64,000 nt of DNA from Anaerolineae bacterium (GTDB lineage: Bacteria; Chloroflexota; Anaerolineae; JAADDB01): assembly GCA_015490995.1 (NCBI GenBank), contig WFWT01000128.1:1-64000 (forward strand), given 5' to 3'. The notes beneath the pieces were generated by a model. It had not been told where the DNA came from and did not search any database. It was given only the letters and a program-made list of their open reading frames with translations. The position numbers and the translations under genes are program-made. Below, in pieces: positions 33,205-42,532 of this stretch. Numbering within the stretch: position 1 is the first letter of the stretch; each line of letters begins with the position of its first letter.

Positions 33205-34977
33205 ATGCTGCGCTGGGCAGTTATCCGAGAAAGGGAGGACGGTGCCTGGTGGCTGTTTCGTGATCCTGTGCACGTGGTCTGGACGACCCGGACAGACGAG
33301 GTTATCCCGCTCTTAGGGTGGGTAGAATATCAGACACAGACGCACGAGCTCTACGCGGTAGGGTGGGTGGCCTACGACGCGGCCCCGGCCATGGATCGCG
33401 CGCTGAAGGTTCCGGGCCAGGGGACGGTGCCTCTCATGTGTTTCGGCCTGTTCCGGGCGCCTGTCCGGCTCACATCCGCACGCCTTCGCCCCGGCCCGCG
33501 AGTACCATCCCTCTCGTGGACACCGGCCCTTTCGGAGACGGATTATGTTTCACGGTTTAACCGCATTAAAGCCTACATCGCGGATGGCCACACTTATCAG
33601 GTCAACTTCACCTTTCCCCTTCGGGCAGCTTGGCAAGGGGATCCATGGGACCTCTTTACCCACTTGGTGCGGGCACAGGACCTCCCTTACGGCGCGTACC
33701 TGGACGCGGGCCGGTATGTGGTGTGTTCCGCGTCTCCGGAACTCTTCTTTGCCCTGGAGGGGGATTGTCTTGTCTCCCGACCCATGAAGGGCACAGCCCC
33801 GCGGGGACGCACCTGGGAAGAGGATGTTGAGCGTGTTCGAGCGTTGCGTTCTTCGGAGAAGGAACGGGCCGAAAACGTGATGATTGTAGACATGGTGCGC
33901 AATGACCTGGGGCGCATTGCCCGTTTGGGCAGTGTGACGGTGCCCGCGCTCTGCACGGTGGAACGTTATCCAACGGTATGGCAAATGACCTCTACGGTCA
34001 CCGCACGTACGGAAGCATCCGTTGTGTCAATTTTCCGCCATCTTTTTCCGGCCGCGTCGGTGACCGGTGCGCCTAAAGTTCGCACAATGGAAATTATCGC
34101 GCAGCTGGAAGTCGCGCCTCGCGGGGTGTATACCGGAGCCATCGGTTACCTTGCTCCACGTCGCCGAGCTCAGTTCAACGTCGCTATCCGGACGGTGGTC
34201 ATAGACCGCGCCACAGCGACCGCTGTGTACTCCGTAGGCAGCGGTGTGGTGTGGGATTCCGATCCTCACCGGGAATACCAGGAATGTTTGACCAAGGCCC
34301 GCGTCCTGAGCACGGTCTGGCCTGAATTTCAACTGCTCACATCTCTTCTCTGGGAGCCGGACGGAGGTTATTTCCTGCTGGAGGCTCATATGAGACGGCT
34401 GGCCCGCTCCGCCGAGTACTTTGGATTTCCCTGGCCGGAGGCCGCGCTGTACCGCGCTTTGCACACGCTGCCCTCCCGGTGGCCGCCCGTGCCGCACAAG
34501 GTGCGGGTGTTGCTCTCGCAAGGAGGGGGAATCCGGGTGGAAGGCCGACCTCTGACACACCGCCCCAAGCCACTACGGGTGGGTATCGCGCGGGTACCGG
34601 TGGATCCGGACGATCCTTTCCTGTACCACAAGACTACACATCGGGTGGTGTACGAGCGGGCCCGCGCGGATTGCCCTACTTGTGATGACGTGTTGTTGTG
34701 GAACTCGCGCGGTGAGCTGACCGAAGCGACCATCGCCAATGTGGTGCTGCGTTTGGATGGGGAATGGGTCACTCCACCGGTGGACAGCGGGTTGTTGCCC
34801 GGAGTATTTCGGGAGTGGTTGCTCCAGCAGGGCAAAATTCGCGAACGGGTCATCCCCCTGGCGGAACTTTCACGTGCTGAGGCCGTGTACTTAATCAACT
34901 CGGTGCGTCGGTGGATGCCGGCCCGACTGGTAGATACACTCGCGCCGCTTGCAAGGGCCTCAGCAGGCCCACGATAA
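33205..34977 (+). CDS. Aminodeoxychorismate synthase component I fused to aminodeoxychorismate lyase (PabB-PabC)
   Basis: 590-residue bifunctional enzyme making p-aminobenzoate for folate. Residues about 110-375 are the chorismate-binding domain with ASPELFF, SRPMKGTAPRG (the PabB-type Lys that distinguishes it from TrpE), MVRNDLGRI and SVTGAPKVRTMEII. Residues about 385-580 are a fold-IV PLP enzyme: LEAHMRRLARSAEYF, the PLP lysine in YHKTTHR, and NSRGELTEATIANVV. No pabA glutaminase is next to it. It lies 58 bases after trpA on the same strand and is probably co-transcribed. Confidence 0.93.
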   Translation: MLRWAVIREREDGAWWLFRDPVHVVWTTRTDEVIPLLGWVEYQTQTHELYAVGWVAYDAAPAMDRALKVPGQGTVPLMCFGLFRAPVRLTSARLRPGPRVPSLSWTPALSETDYVSRFNRIKAYIADGHTYQVNFTFPLRAAWQGDPWDLFTHLVRAQDLPYGAYLDAGRYVVCSASPELFFALEGDCLVSRPMKGTAPRGRTWEEDVERVRALRSSEKERAENVMIVDMVRNDLGRIARLGSVTVPALCTVERYPTVWQMTSTVTARTEASVVSIFRHLFPAASVTGAPKVRTMEIIAQLEVAPRGVYTGAIGYLAPRRRAQFNVAIRTVVIDRATATAVYSVGSGVVWDSDPHREYQECLTKARVLSTVWPEFQLLTSLLWEPDGGYFLLEAHMRRLARSAEYFGFPWPEAALYRALHTLPSRWPPVPHKVRVLLSQGGGIRVEGRPLTHRPKPLRVGIARVPVDPDDPFLYHKTTHRVVYERARADCPTCDDVLLWNSRGELTEATIANVVLRLDGEWVTPPVDSGLLPGVFREWLLQQGKIRERVIPLAELSRAEAVYLINSVRRWMPARLVDTLAPLARASAGPR

Positions 34978-34989
34978 AAGTTATCCTTA

Positions 34990-36030
34990 TCACCGGTTTC
35001 GGGCCGCGACGATCTCTGCGATGATGGCTACGGCAATCTCTTCCGGCGTACGCGCGTTGATGGGTAACCCAATTGGCGCGTGGATGCGTTGAATTTGCTC
35101 GTCGGTCAGCCCCATCTCCTTGAGCGCCTGCACCCGTCGGGCATGAGTCTTGCGTGAGCCCAGGGCGCCCACATAACGTACCGGGTGTTCCAGCGCGACT
35201 TTCAAAGCCGGGTTGTCCAGCTTTTCATCGTGGGTAAGGACGACCACATAGGTGCCTTCATCCAGGGGCAATTGCCGCAGGACATCCTCAGGCCAGCCGA
35301 TAATAAGTTCATCCGCGTGGTGGAAGCGCTCCCGGGTGGCGAATACCTGCCGAGCGTCTACCACAATGGTACGGAAGCCTAAGGTACGGGCCAGGGTCAC
35401 CAGGGGAATGGCAATGTGCACGGCGCCCACAATAACCAGCTTGGGTGGAGGCGGATACACTTCCATAAGGAGATCCACCTCTGTGTCCTCCAGAGGCAGA
35501 CGCCAGCGCTCGGTCCGCTGGGCCGTCAGTGCGGTCATGGCCCGTTGGCGAACGGCGGCCTCCAGCCCTGCATGGGGAAGGCGGCCTACCACCTGACCAT
35601 CGGGCCAGAGGAGGAGTTTGGCCCCCGCGTGAGGCCCTTGTAATACGGTCACGACACCGACCAGCCGCTCCTCGCGGAGGGCGGTACGTAACGCTTCCCA
35701 CACTGCCTGCTGGGCGGGGGTGTGCATGGGCTCGACAAACACCTCAATGCGCCCCCCACAGGCCAGGCCGACTTCCCAGGCCTGCTCATCGCTGATGCCA
35801 AAGGGCAACAACCGTGGACGCCCATCGGCCAGCACCTCCAGGGCTTCCTGAAGCACAGCGCTCTCCACGCACCCACCGCTGACCGAACCGGTCATCTCCG
35901 CCCGTTCGGATACGGCCATCTTTGCCCCCAGAGGGCGCGGGGCCGAACCGTACACGTTCACCACGGTGGCCAAGGCTACCCGTTTCCCCTCGGTTAGCCA
36001 GCGTTCAATATCGGCCAACACATCACGCAT
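34990..36030 (-). CDS. XdhC/CoxI family molybdenum-hydroxylase maturation protein
   Basis: 346 residues. The N-terminal XdhC/CoxI domain has ALATVVNVYGSAPRPLGAKM and GSVSGGCVESAV. The C-terminal Rossmann-like domain opens with KLVIVGAVHIAIPLVTLARTLGF and contains YVGALGSRKTHARR. XdhC proteins bind molybdenum cofactor and help insert its sulfurated form into xanthine-dehydrogenase-type enzymes. Six bases separate it from the VWA gene, whose stop overlaps its GGAGG. It is the third gene of the coxD-coxE-xdhC operon and presumably serves the CoxSLM enzyme upstream. Confidence 0.9.
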   Translation of the reverse strand: MRDVLADIERWLTEGKRVALATVVNVYGSAPRPLGAKMAVSERAEMTGSVSGGCVESAVLQEALEVLADGRPRLLPFGISDEQAWEVGLACGGRIEVFVEPMHTPAQQAVWEALRTALREERLVGVVTVLQGPHAGAKLLLWPDGQVVGRLPHAGLEAAVRQRAMTALTAQRTERWRLPLEDTEVDLLMEVYPPPPKLVIVGAVHIAIPLVTLARTLGFRTIVVDARQVFATRERFHHADELIIGWPEDVLRQLPLDEGTYVVVLTHDEKLDNPALKVALEHPVRYVGALGSRKTHARRVQALKEMGLTDEQIQRIHAPIGLPINARTPEEIAVAIIAEIVAARNR

Positions 36031-36036
36031 GCTGTG

Positions 36037-37227
36037 TTACCTCCTCCGTAACGTCCGACTTTCCCCCAAACCGGCCAAGACCCGGCCGAGTTGCTCCAGG
36101 CTGGCTAAGTTGTGCACGGGAAGAAAGTCATCGATGTATGGGAGGGCTGCTTGCATACCTCGAGTAAGGGGTTGATAGCTGGGCGATCCAAGTAGGGGGT
36201 TGAGCCAGATCAACCGGTGACAGCTCCGTTGCAGGCGAGCCATTTCCCGAGCGAGGAGCTCGATATCACCTCGGTCCCATCCGTCACTGATGATGAGCAC
36301 TACCGCGCCCTGGCCCAGTACCCGACGAGACCACACGTAATTAAAGGTCTTCAGTGCCTCACCAATGCGCGTGCCGCCTCCCCAGTCGTGCACCACGCGC
36401 GCGGCTTCGGCCAAGGCTTCGTCAATGTCCCGCCGGCGCAACTGACGGGTGATGCGGGTCAAACGCGTGCTGAAAACGAAGGTTTCCACGCGGTCCAGTC
36501 GATTGGTGATCACGTAAAGAAATTGCAGCAGTACCCGAGTGTACCGTTCCATGGAACCGCTGATGTCGCACAGGACCACGATGGGACGACGTTTATACTT
36601 GGGTTCTCTCCGTGCCAGGTGCAATGGCTCTGCGCCATGACGTAAGTTCTGCCGCAGCGTACGGCGCAGATCGAAGTAAGGCCCTCGCCGGGCAGGGGCC
36701 CGACGGCGTGTCCGTCTCACATCCAGATCCCAGGTAAGGTGCTGCATCCACACCTTTAACGTTTCCAGCTCTTCAGGCGTACACTCGCTGAAATCTTTCT
36801 GGCGGAGCACCTCCCGGGCGCTGTACGTGAGGGCACGGTCCGGGAGAGGTTCGTCATCCACTTCGCCGTCGAAGTCACCATCGCCCCTCACAGGTTCTAC
36901 CCGGATAATTTCAACTTCCTTGCGTTGGACCCGCCGGAGAAGGTGTCCCAAGTCTAGTTCTTGAAGGGTGTTTTCCGAGCGGGCTTGCCAGAACAAGTCG
37001 AAAGCCCGATCAAAGAGGGGCCAGTGCTCCCGGCGGTTGACCAGAATGGCTCGGGCCGCATGTTTCACGTCCTCTCGAGAGCGCAGGTCCACGTAATGCA
37101 GCGCGTGGACAAAATCCACAATCTGAGTCGGGGTCACCGGGATGCCAAGCGCGCGCAGGAGACGACCAAACAGCACGATGTTGCGCAGCAGCTGTCCCCG
37201 TGGCACACCTTCAGGCCATTGCGCCAT
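36037..37227 (-). CDS. coxE: VWA-domain protein CoxE
   Basis: 396-residue protein with a von Willebrand A domain near the C-terminus. The metal-site motif is CDISGSME (D-x-S-x-S) at about residue 219, and the later Thr/Asp sites are GGGTRIGEAL and IISDGWDRGD. Paired with a MoxR ATPase, CoxE is needed for maturation of the metal centre of CO dehydrogenase-type enzymes. A basic stretch (RRTRRRAPARRGPYFD) precedes the VWA domain. The start overlaps the coxD reading frame by 17 bases. Confidence 0.9.
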   Translation of the reverse strand: MAQWPEGVPRGQLLRNIVLFGRLLRALGIPVTPTQIVDFVHALHYVDLRSREDVKHAARAILVNRREHWPLFDRAFDLFWQARSENTLQELDLGHLLRRVQRKEVEIIRVEPVRGDGDFDGEVDDEPLPDRALTYSAREVLRQKDFSECTPEELETLKVWMQHLTWDLDVRRTRRRAPARRGPYFDLRRTLRQNLRHGAEPLHLARREPKYKRRPIVVLCDISGSMERYTRVLLQFLYVITNRLDRVETFVFSTRLTRITRQLRRRDIDEALAEAARVVHDWGGGTRIGEALKTFNYVWSRRVLGQGAVVLIISDGWDRGDIELLAREMARLQRSCHRLIWLNPLLGSPSYQPLTRGMQAALPYIDDFLPVHNLASLEQLGRVLAGLGESRTLRRR

Positions 37228-38149
37228 CTCCGGACACCTCCTGTAACCGCGCTCGCGCGCGGGCCAGCAACGTGTCTACCCCCGCGTGCTGGACGTGCTC
37301 GATGTCATCCTTGTACTTCAACAGCACCCCGAGGGTCTCCTGAACCACTTGGTCTGTAAGGACTTCTTGGTCCAGGGCAATCAGTGCTTGCATCCAGTCA
37401 AGCGTTTCCGCGACGCCCGGCAACTTGAAAAGGTCCTCCTGCCGCAATTCCTGAACGAACGCGACCACTTCTCTGGCCAGGCGTTCCGGCGCGTGGGGTA
37501 CCCGGGTGAGGACAATGGTGTACTCCTTCTCAAAGGAAGGATAATCAATCCAGTGATAAATGCACCGACGTTTCAACGCGTCGTGGATCTCACGCGTCCG
37601 GTTCGACGTGATGACTACCACCGGTGGTTTCTCCGCCCGAATGGTACCTATTTCGGGAATGGAGATCTGAAAGTCGGAGAGCACTTCCAGCAAAAAGGCC
37701 TCAAACTCTTCATCCGCCCGGTCCAGCTCGTCAATCAGGAGGACCGGAGGTTCGCCGTCCGTGTAATCGATGGCTTGGAGGAGGGGGCGTTTTAGGAGGA
37801 ACTCAGGGCTGAACAGTTCCTTCAGCGCCTCGCGCTCCTCCGTGTGGCCAACTGCTTCCATCAGGCGGATTTGAAGCATTTGCCGGGTGTAATTCCACTC
37901 GTACACCGCGGTGTTGACGTCCAGACCCTCATAGCACTGCAAGCGGATAAGCCGTCGGCCCAGCAGGCTGGCAAGCACTTTGGCCACTTCGGTTTTGCCC
38001 ACGCCTGCTTCCCCTTCGAGGAAGAGGGGTTTGTTCAGTTTTAAAGCCAGAAAGATGGCGGTGGCCAACGAACGCTCCGCGATATAAGCTTGCTCTCGCA
38101 GGACGGCCTGTAGCTGGTCAATGCTGATCAGCTCTTTACGCTCGCTCAA
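37211..38149 (-). CDS. coxD: MoxR-type AAA+ ATPase CoxD
   Basis: 312-residue AAA+ ATPase. Walker A is EGEAGVGKTEVAKVLA, Walker B is PVLLIDELDRADEEFEAFLL, sensor 1 is VVITSNRTRE and the arginine finger region is ALKRRCIYHWIDYP. MoxR ATPases work with VWA proteins in inserting cofactors; CoxD matures the active site of form I CO dehydrogenase. I assign a TTG start at 38149, with GGAGG 6 bases upstream. A GTG at 38182 lacks such a site. A promoter is predicted at 38228-38256. Confidence 0.9.
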   Translation of the reverse strand: MSERKELISIDQLQAVLREQAYIAERSLATAIFLALKLNKPLFLEGEAGVGKTEVAKVLASLLGRRLIRLQCYEGLDVNTAVYEWNYTRQMLQIRLMEAVGHTEEREALKELFSPEFLLKRPLLQAIDYTDGEPPVLLIDELDRADEEFEAFLLEVLSDFQISIPEIGTIRAEKPPVVVITSNRTREIHDALKRRCIYHWIDYPSFEKEYTIVLTRVPHAPERLAREVVAFVQELRQEDLFKLPGVAETLDWMQALIALDQEVLTDQVVQETLGVLLKYKDDIEHVQHAGVDTLLARARARLQEVSGDGAMA

Positions 38150-38227
38150 GGTTATCCTCCCACCATGTGAATGTCCTTCCACTCATAGAGAACGTTCGGA
38201 GATCCGTGTTCTTTACGCTCTCATCAC

Positions 38228-38256
38228 ATTATAACGCTTGCCAGGTGCTCTGCCCA
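38228..38256 (-). promoter_or_regulatory. Promoter of coxD-coxE-xdhC
   Basis: TGGGCA (38256-38251), a 17-base spacer and a perfect TATAAT (38233-38228). The leader to the TTG start is about 72 bases. The 324-base gap from 38150 also holds the coxM terminator; I see nothing else in it. Confidence 0.65.
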
Positions 38257-38404
38257 TCAACGGTACGAGCGCAGTGTAACACCGTGTCATGGTGGCATTA
38301 CCCTACTCTTAGAATAAGGCCGGGATCGGTCTTACCGGTGCTTTGGAATCGAGCGGCCAAGGTGGCTGAGTAGGCCGCAGGGCAGGTCTGGCAGCGGGAG
38401 GGGG

Positions 38405-38445
38405 AAAATAACACCGTGGCGCAGGGGGCATCCCCTGCGCCACGG
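38405..38445 (-). terminator. Intrinsic terminator after coxM
   Basis: A perfect 14-bp stem (CCGTGGCGCAGGGG and complement) with a 4-base loop is followed on the minus strand by TGTTATTTT. It starts 29 bases after the coxM stop and separates coxSLM from the coxD operon. Confidence 0.9.
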
Positions 38446-38473
38446 ATAGATGGCGTACGGTACGTGTACAGCA

Positions 38474-39340
38474 TCACGCCTGCGCGCGGTCACGCGCCTG
38501 CTTTAACGCGCGCTTGGCGAAGACCTTGGCCAACTCTACCCGGTAGGCCCCGGACGCGAAAACGTCCCCCATGGGATCGCCCACGTGGAGGTGTTGGTCA
38601 ACGACCCCTTCGATGGTGGCATCGTCTGGGGTATGGCCTACCAGGGCATCGGTGACGTTCTGGGCATTGAAGGGCGTACTGGTGATGCCGTTAAAACACA
38701 ACCGGGCCTGTGCGACCGTCCCGTCCGCGTTGAGGGTCACGATGGCCGCCGCGCCACACACCGCGTACCCGGAAGCGGGATGTTCGAATTTCAGGTACGC
38801 GGTGCCCGTTCGCTCGCCCAACACAGGCACTTCCACCGCGGTGAGGATTTCTCCGGGCTGTACCGCGGTGGTCATCAGGTCCAGGAAGAAATCACGCGCG
38901 GCCACCTGTCGGGTACCGTTGGGCCCAGCAAGGTGGAGGGTGCCATCCAGGGCGAGGATGACGGCCGGCAGGTCGGAGCCTGGGTCCGCGTGTACCAGGT
39001 TACCACCGATAGTACCCCGGTGGCGCACCTGGCGGTCACCGATCTGGGCAGCCGCTTCCGGGATCAGGGGGCACTTGCGGGCGAGAATGTCCGATCTTTC
39101 CAGTTCCCAGTGGGTGGTTAACGCGCCAATGCGCAACCTGTCCCCAAGGTCCTGGATGCCACGCAGTTCCTCGATGCGACCAATGTCCACCAGTACTGGC
39201 GGGGCGGCAAGGCGAAGTTTCATCATGGGTAACAAGCTGTGCCCCCCGGCCAGTACCTTCGCCTCCGGATGTGCCTGCAGGAGTTGAACGGCCTCCTGCA
39301 CCGACGCAGCTCGATAATAGTCAAAGCGTGGCGGGTACAT
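38474..39340 (-). CDS. Molybdenum hydroxylase FAD subunit (CoxM-like)
   Basis: Medium, flavin-binding subunit of a xanthine-dehydrogenase-family enzyme; it passes electrons from the iron-sulfur subunit to quinone or another acceptor. The 288 residues contain both FAD motifs, KVLAGGHSLLPMMKLRLA and RGTIGGNLVHADPGSD. A CO-dehydrogenase-flavoprotein C-terminal domain follows, with HPASGYAVCGAAAIV. The ATG directly abuts the coxL stop (TAAATG), and GGAGG lies inside coxL. It is last in the S-L-M order. Confidence 0.92.
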   Translation of the reverse strand: MYPPRFDYYRAASVQEAVQLLQAHPEAKVLAGGHSLLPMMKLRLAAPPVLVDIGRIEELRGIQDLGDRLRIGALTTHWELERSDILARKCPLIPEAAAQIGDRQVRHRGTIGGNLVHADPGSDLPAVILALDGTLHLAGPNGTRQVAARDFFLDLMTTAVQPGEILTAVEVPVLGERTGTAYLKFEHPASGYAVCGAAAIVTLNADGTVAQARLCFNGITSTPFNAQNVTDALVGHTPDDATIEGVVDQHLHVGDPMGDVFASGAYRVELAKVFAKRALKQARDRAQA

Positions 39341-41695
39341 TTACGACCTCCCATTTCCGTGAATGGCACGCCAAATCTTCTCCGGAGTCACGGGCATGTC
39401 AATGTGCTCAACACCGAAGGGCGCCAACGCATCGACAATGGCGTTGACGATGGCTGCCGGCGAGGCAATGCTGCCCGTCTCCCCCGCGCCCTTCACGCCC
39501 AAGGGGTTGTGAGGACACGGAGTGACCGTACGGTCCACCTCGAAGGAGGGCAAGAAGTGGGCCTTGGGCACAGCGTAATCCAGCATTGACCCTGTGACCA
39601 GGTTGCCGTTCTCGTCGTACACCGCGCTTTCGAAGAGGGCCTGACCGATGCCCTGGGCAATACCGCCGTGGACCTGCCCATCCACAATCAAGGGATTGAT
39701 GACGTTGCCCACGTCATCCACAGCCACGTAGCGCAAGATCTTGATTTCACCTGTTTCGGGGATCACCTCCACCACCGCCACATGGGTGCCGAAGGGGAAG
39801 GTGAAGTTGGGCGGGTCATAAAAGGCCACAGCTTCCAGAGCCGGTTCCAAGCCCTTGGGGAGATTGTGGGCCAGGTACGCTTGCAAGGCCACCTCTTGCA
39901 GGGTTTTGGCTTGATCCGGTGCCCCCTTCACGTAATACTTGCCGTCCTCGAAGACAACATCCTCCTCGGCGGCTTCCAGGAGGTGCGCCGCGATCTTGCG
40001 GCCCTTCTCCACGATACGGTCCAGGGCCACGGCCAACGCGCTGCCGCCCACGGCGGCGCTGCGGCTGCCGTACGTCCCCCAACCGTACTGGACCTGGTCG
40101 GTATCGCTCTGGATGATCTCGATGTCTTCCAGGGAAACACCCAACTTGTCGGCCACAATTTGGGCGAAGGTAGTGACGTGACCCTGACCATGCGCGGAGG
40201 AGCCACTGTACACCGTTACTTTGCCGGTGGGATGAATGCGCACCAGCGCGCTTTCCCATTGCCCGGCCTGGGCGCCCAGGGAACCGACCACCGCGGAGGG
40301 AGCAAGACCACACGCCTCAATGTAGGTGGAGAAACCGATGCCGATGTACCGTCCCTCCTGTCGCAGGCGCTCCTGTTCCTGGCGCAGGTTCTTGTAGTCG
40401 ATGATCTCCAGGGCCTTCTGCAGCGCGGCCTCGTAGTTGCCGCTGTCGTACTGAAGGGCCACCTGGGTCTGGAAGGGGAACTTGTCCGGTGGGACAAAGT
40501 TGCGTCGCCGGATTTCGGTGGGATCCAAGCCCAGTTTGCGTGCTGCCAGGTCCATCAACCGTTCAACCACAAAGGTGGCCTCGGGGCGCCCCGCGCCGCG
40601 ATACGCGTCCACCGGTGTGGTGTGGGTAAAGACGCCGATCACCCGACAGTAAATGGCCGGAATGTCATACTCCCCGGAGAGGAGTGTGCCGTACAGGTAC
40701 GTGGGCACGGCGGGCGCGAAGGTTGACAGATAGGCACCAAGGTTAGCGTACGTTTGTACCCGAAGGCCGAGGATGCGACCGTTTTCGTCCAAAGCCATTT
40801 CCGCGTGGGTGACGTGGTCGCGACCATGGGCGTCGGTAAGGTACGTCTCCATACGGGTCGCTTGCCACTTGACCGGCCGTCCCACCTGCATTGCGCACCA
40901 GGCCGTGATGGCTTCGTCGGGGTAATGGTGGATTTTGCTGCCAAAGCCTCCTCCCACGGCCGGTGCGATGACCCGAATTTTGTGCTCCGGCAGGCCCAAA
41001 GAAGCCAGGGACATCAACAGGCGGTGAATGTGCGGGTTCTGGGAGGTCATCCACAGGGTAAGTTCGCCGGTAACAGGGTTGTAGTCGGCAAGGGTAGCCC
41101 GGGGCTCCATGGCGTTAGGGATAAGGCGGTTGTTGACCAGGTCCAGTGAGACCACGTGGGATGCTTTGGCGAAGGCCTCATCGGTCGCCTCCTTATCCCC
41201 GATGGACCAGTCAAAGGCGATGTTGTTTGGAGCGTCTTCGTGAACAAGAGGTTGTCCCTCTTTAACCGCATCTGCGGGGTTCACCACCGCGGGTAAGGGC
41301 TCGTACTCTACTTCGATGGCCTCCAGCGCGTCGTACGCGGTGTACCGGTCTTCGGCCACCACAACGGCTACCCCATCCCCCACGTGACGTACTTTATCCC
41401 GCGCCAACAGCGGGTGAGGTGGCGTTTTCAGGTCAGGCAACAACCAGCCTACCGGCACGACGCCCGGCACGCCGCTTTGGGCAATGTCCTCACCGGTGAA
41501 GACGGCAATTACCCCTTCCATGGCAGCTGCCTTGCTGGTATCAATCCGCTTGATGCGGGCGTGGGCGTACGGGCTGCGGAGGATGGCCGCATAAGCCATG
41601 TTAGGCAGCTGCAAGTCATCGGTATACTTGGCTCGCCCGGTGATAAGGGCGGGATCTTCCAAGCGTTTAATGGCCGCTCCAATGTACTGTCCCAT
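39341..41695 (-). CDS. Molybdenum hydroxylase large subunit, form II CoxL type
   Basis: 784-residue molybdopterin-binding catalytic subunit. VGGGFGSKIHHYPDE and GHGQGHVTTFAQI are cofactor loops, and VKGAGETGSIASPAA holds the catalytic Glu. The active-site loop reads AYRGAGR (residues 364-370), the form II signature. Form I CO dehydrogenases have AYRCSFR with a copper-binding Cys, which is absent here. So the enzyme may oxidise another carbon substrate, such as an aldehyde or heterocycle, and CO oxidation is uncertain. Start ATG 41695 has AAGGAGG 7 bases upstream. It starts 39 bases after coxS. Confidence 0.92.
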   Translation of the reverse strand: MGQYIGAAIKRLEDPALITGRAKYTDDLQLPNMAYAAILRSPYAHARIKRIDTSKAAAMEGVIAVFTGEDIAQSGVPGVVPVGWLLPDLKTPPHPLLARDKVRHVGDGVAVVVAEDRYTAYDALEAIEVEYEPLPAVVNPADAVKEGQPLVHEDAPNNIAFDWSIGDKEATDEAFAKASHVVSLDLVNNRLIPNAMEPRATLADYNPVTGELTLWMTSQNPHIHRLLMSLASLGLPEHKIRVIAPAVGGGFGSKIHHYPDEAITAWCAMQVGRPVKWQATRMETYLTDAHGRDHVTHAEMALDENGRILGLRVQTYANLGAYLSTFAPAVPTYLYGTLLSGEYDIPAIYCRVIGVFTHTTPVDAYRGAGRPEATFVVERLMDLAARKLGLDPTEIRRRNFVPPDKFPFQTQVALQYDSGNYEAALQKALEIIDYKNLRQEQERLRQEGRYIGIGFSTYIEACGLAPSAVVGSLGAQAGQWESALVRIHPTGKVTVYSGSSAHGQGHVTTFAQIVADKLGVSLEDIEIIQSDTDQVQYGWGTYGSRSAAVGGSALAVALDRIVEKGRKIAAHLLEAAEEDVVFEDGKYYVKGAPDQAKTLQEVALQAYLAHNLPKGLEPALEAVAFYDPPNFTFPFGTHVAVVEVIPETGEIKILRYVAVDDVGNVINPLIVDGQVHGGIAQGIGQALFESAVYDENGNLVTGSMLDYAVPKAHFLPSFEVDRTVTPCPHNPLGVKGAGETGSIASPAAIVNAIVDALAPFGVEHIDMPVTPEKIWRAIHGNGRS

Positions 41696-41734
41696 GACCG
41701 TGCCTCCTTTCTGCATGTCCCCGTATGTGACCTC

Positions 41735-42208
41735 TTACCCTTCGCGCATGCGCTGGGCAGCATCCAGCACGGCCTTCACGATGTTGTGATACCCGGTGCA
41801 CCGACAGAGGTTGCCCTCCAAACCGTGCCGCACCTCCTCTTCGGTGGGATTGGGGTTCTCCTGGAGGAGATCATAGGCGGCCAAGATCATGCCGGGGGTG
41901 CAGTACCCACACTGCAAACCGTGGTTCTCCCAGAACGCCTGCTGCAAGGGGTGCAATTCGCCATCCTTGGCCAACCCTTCGATGGTGGTGATCTGGGCGC
42001 CATCGGCCTGGACAGCCAGCACCGTGCACGATTTAACGGCAAGGCCGTTCATCAGAACCGTACACGCGCCACACTGACTGGTGTCACACCCCACCTTGGT
42101 CCCCGTTAACCCAAGGACATCTCGCAAGTAATGGACGAGCAACAGGCGGGGCTCTACGGTGTGCTCGTAGACCCGACCATTCACTTCCACACGAATGGGT
42201 ACACCCAT
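41735..42208 (-). CDS. Molybdenum hydroxylase iron-sulfur subunit (CoxS-like)
   Basis: 157-residue small subunit with two [2Fe-2S] clusters. The plant-type ferredoxin cluster is [11 protein letters not shown] plus a downstream Cys; the helical-domain cluster is CGYCTPGMI and CRCTGYH. It moves electrons from the molybdenum site to FAD. GAGGAGG lies 8 bases before ATG 42208. It is the first gene of the coxSLM operon. The leader from the predicted promoter is about 165 bases and contains a second GGAGGTGA that has no start codon in place. Confidence 0.94.
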   Translation of the reverse strand: MGVPIRVEVNGRVYEHTVEPRLLLVHYLRDVLGLTGTKVGCDTSQCGACTVLMNGLAVKSCTVLAVQADGAQITTIEGLAKDGELHPLQQAFWENHGLQCGYCTPGMILAAYDLLQENPNPTEEEVRHGLEGNLCRCTGYHNIVKAVLDAAQRMREG

Positions 42209-42381
42209 GACGACCACCTCCTCTTGATGCGAACCGGAAGTCAATGTGCGTCCGTGAGCCAGGGAAAATCGGGGAGAAAAGGGGATACCTTCCTTGCCGC
42301 GCGCTCGGAGACGACGCTCACCTCCTTTCCTGCCCTTTCAGTGTGGTGTGCCAAAAGAACCGTGAGGGGATGGTGGTGTTA

Positions 42382-42410
42382 ATTTTACCGGTTCGGTTCC
42401 TTGTCGTCAA
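42382..42410 (-). promoter_or_regulatory. Promoter of the coxSLM operon
   Basis: TTGACG (42410-42405), a 17-base spacer and TAAAAT (42387-42382). Transcription would start near 42375. The 42-bp palindrome at 42533-42574 lies about 120 bases upstream. Confidence 0.7.
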
Positions 42411-42446
42411 GTTCATTTTTCTTCGGCCGAGGCTGTATCGGTCTTG

Positions 42447-42483
42447 CCGGAGCGGCCGTGCCAAACACTCATCCAGCAGAAAG
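42447..42483. repeat. 37-bp direct repeat, copy 1
   Basis: Matches 44239-44275 in 36 of 37 positions, same orientation. On the minus strand it could encode FLLDECLARPLR. It lies just upstream of the cox promoter and at one edge of the ATPase/DUF234 segment. Confidence 0.9.
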
Positions 42484-42532
42484 TGGCCCTCCCCATCCCT
42501 ATCCCAATAATGTGTTCCTTTGGCCATAATCA

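Noticed and set aside
39668-40726. 352-codon plus-strand frame opposite coxL
   Set aside because: Antisense to a well-conserved catalytic subunit. No ribosome binding site or family motif.
38474-42208. Naming the enzyme a true aerobic CO dehydrogenase
   Set aside because: The large subunit lacks the Cys of the form I loop. The family also contains many other hydroxylases.
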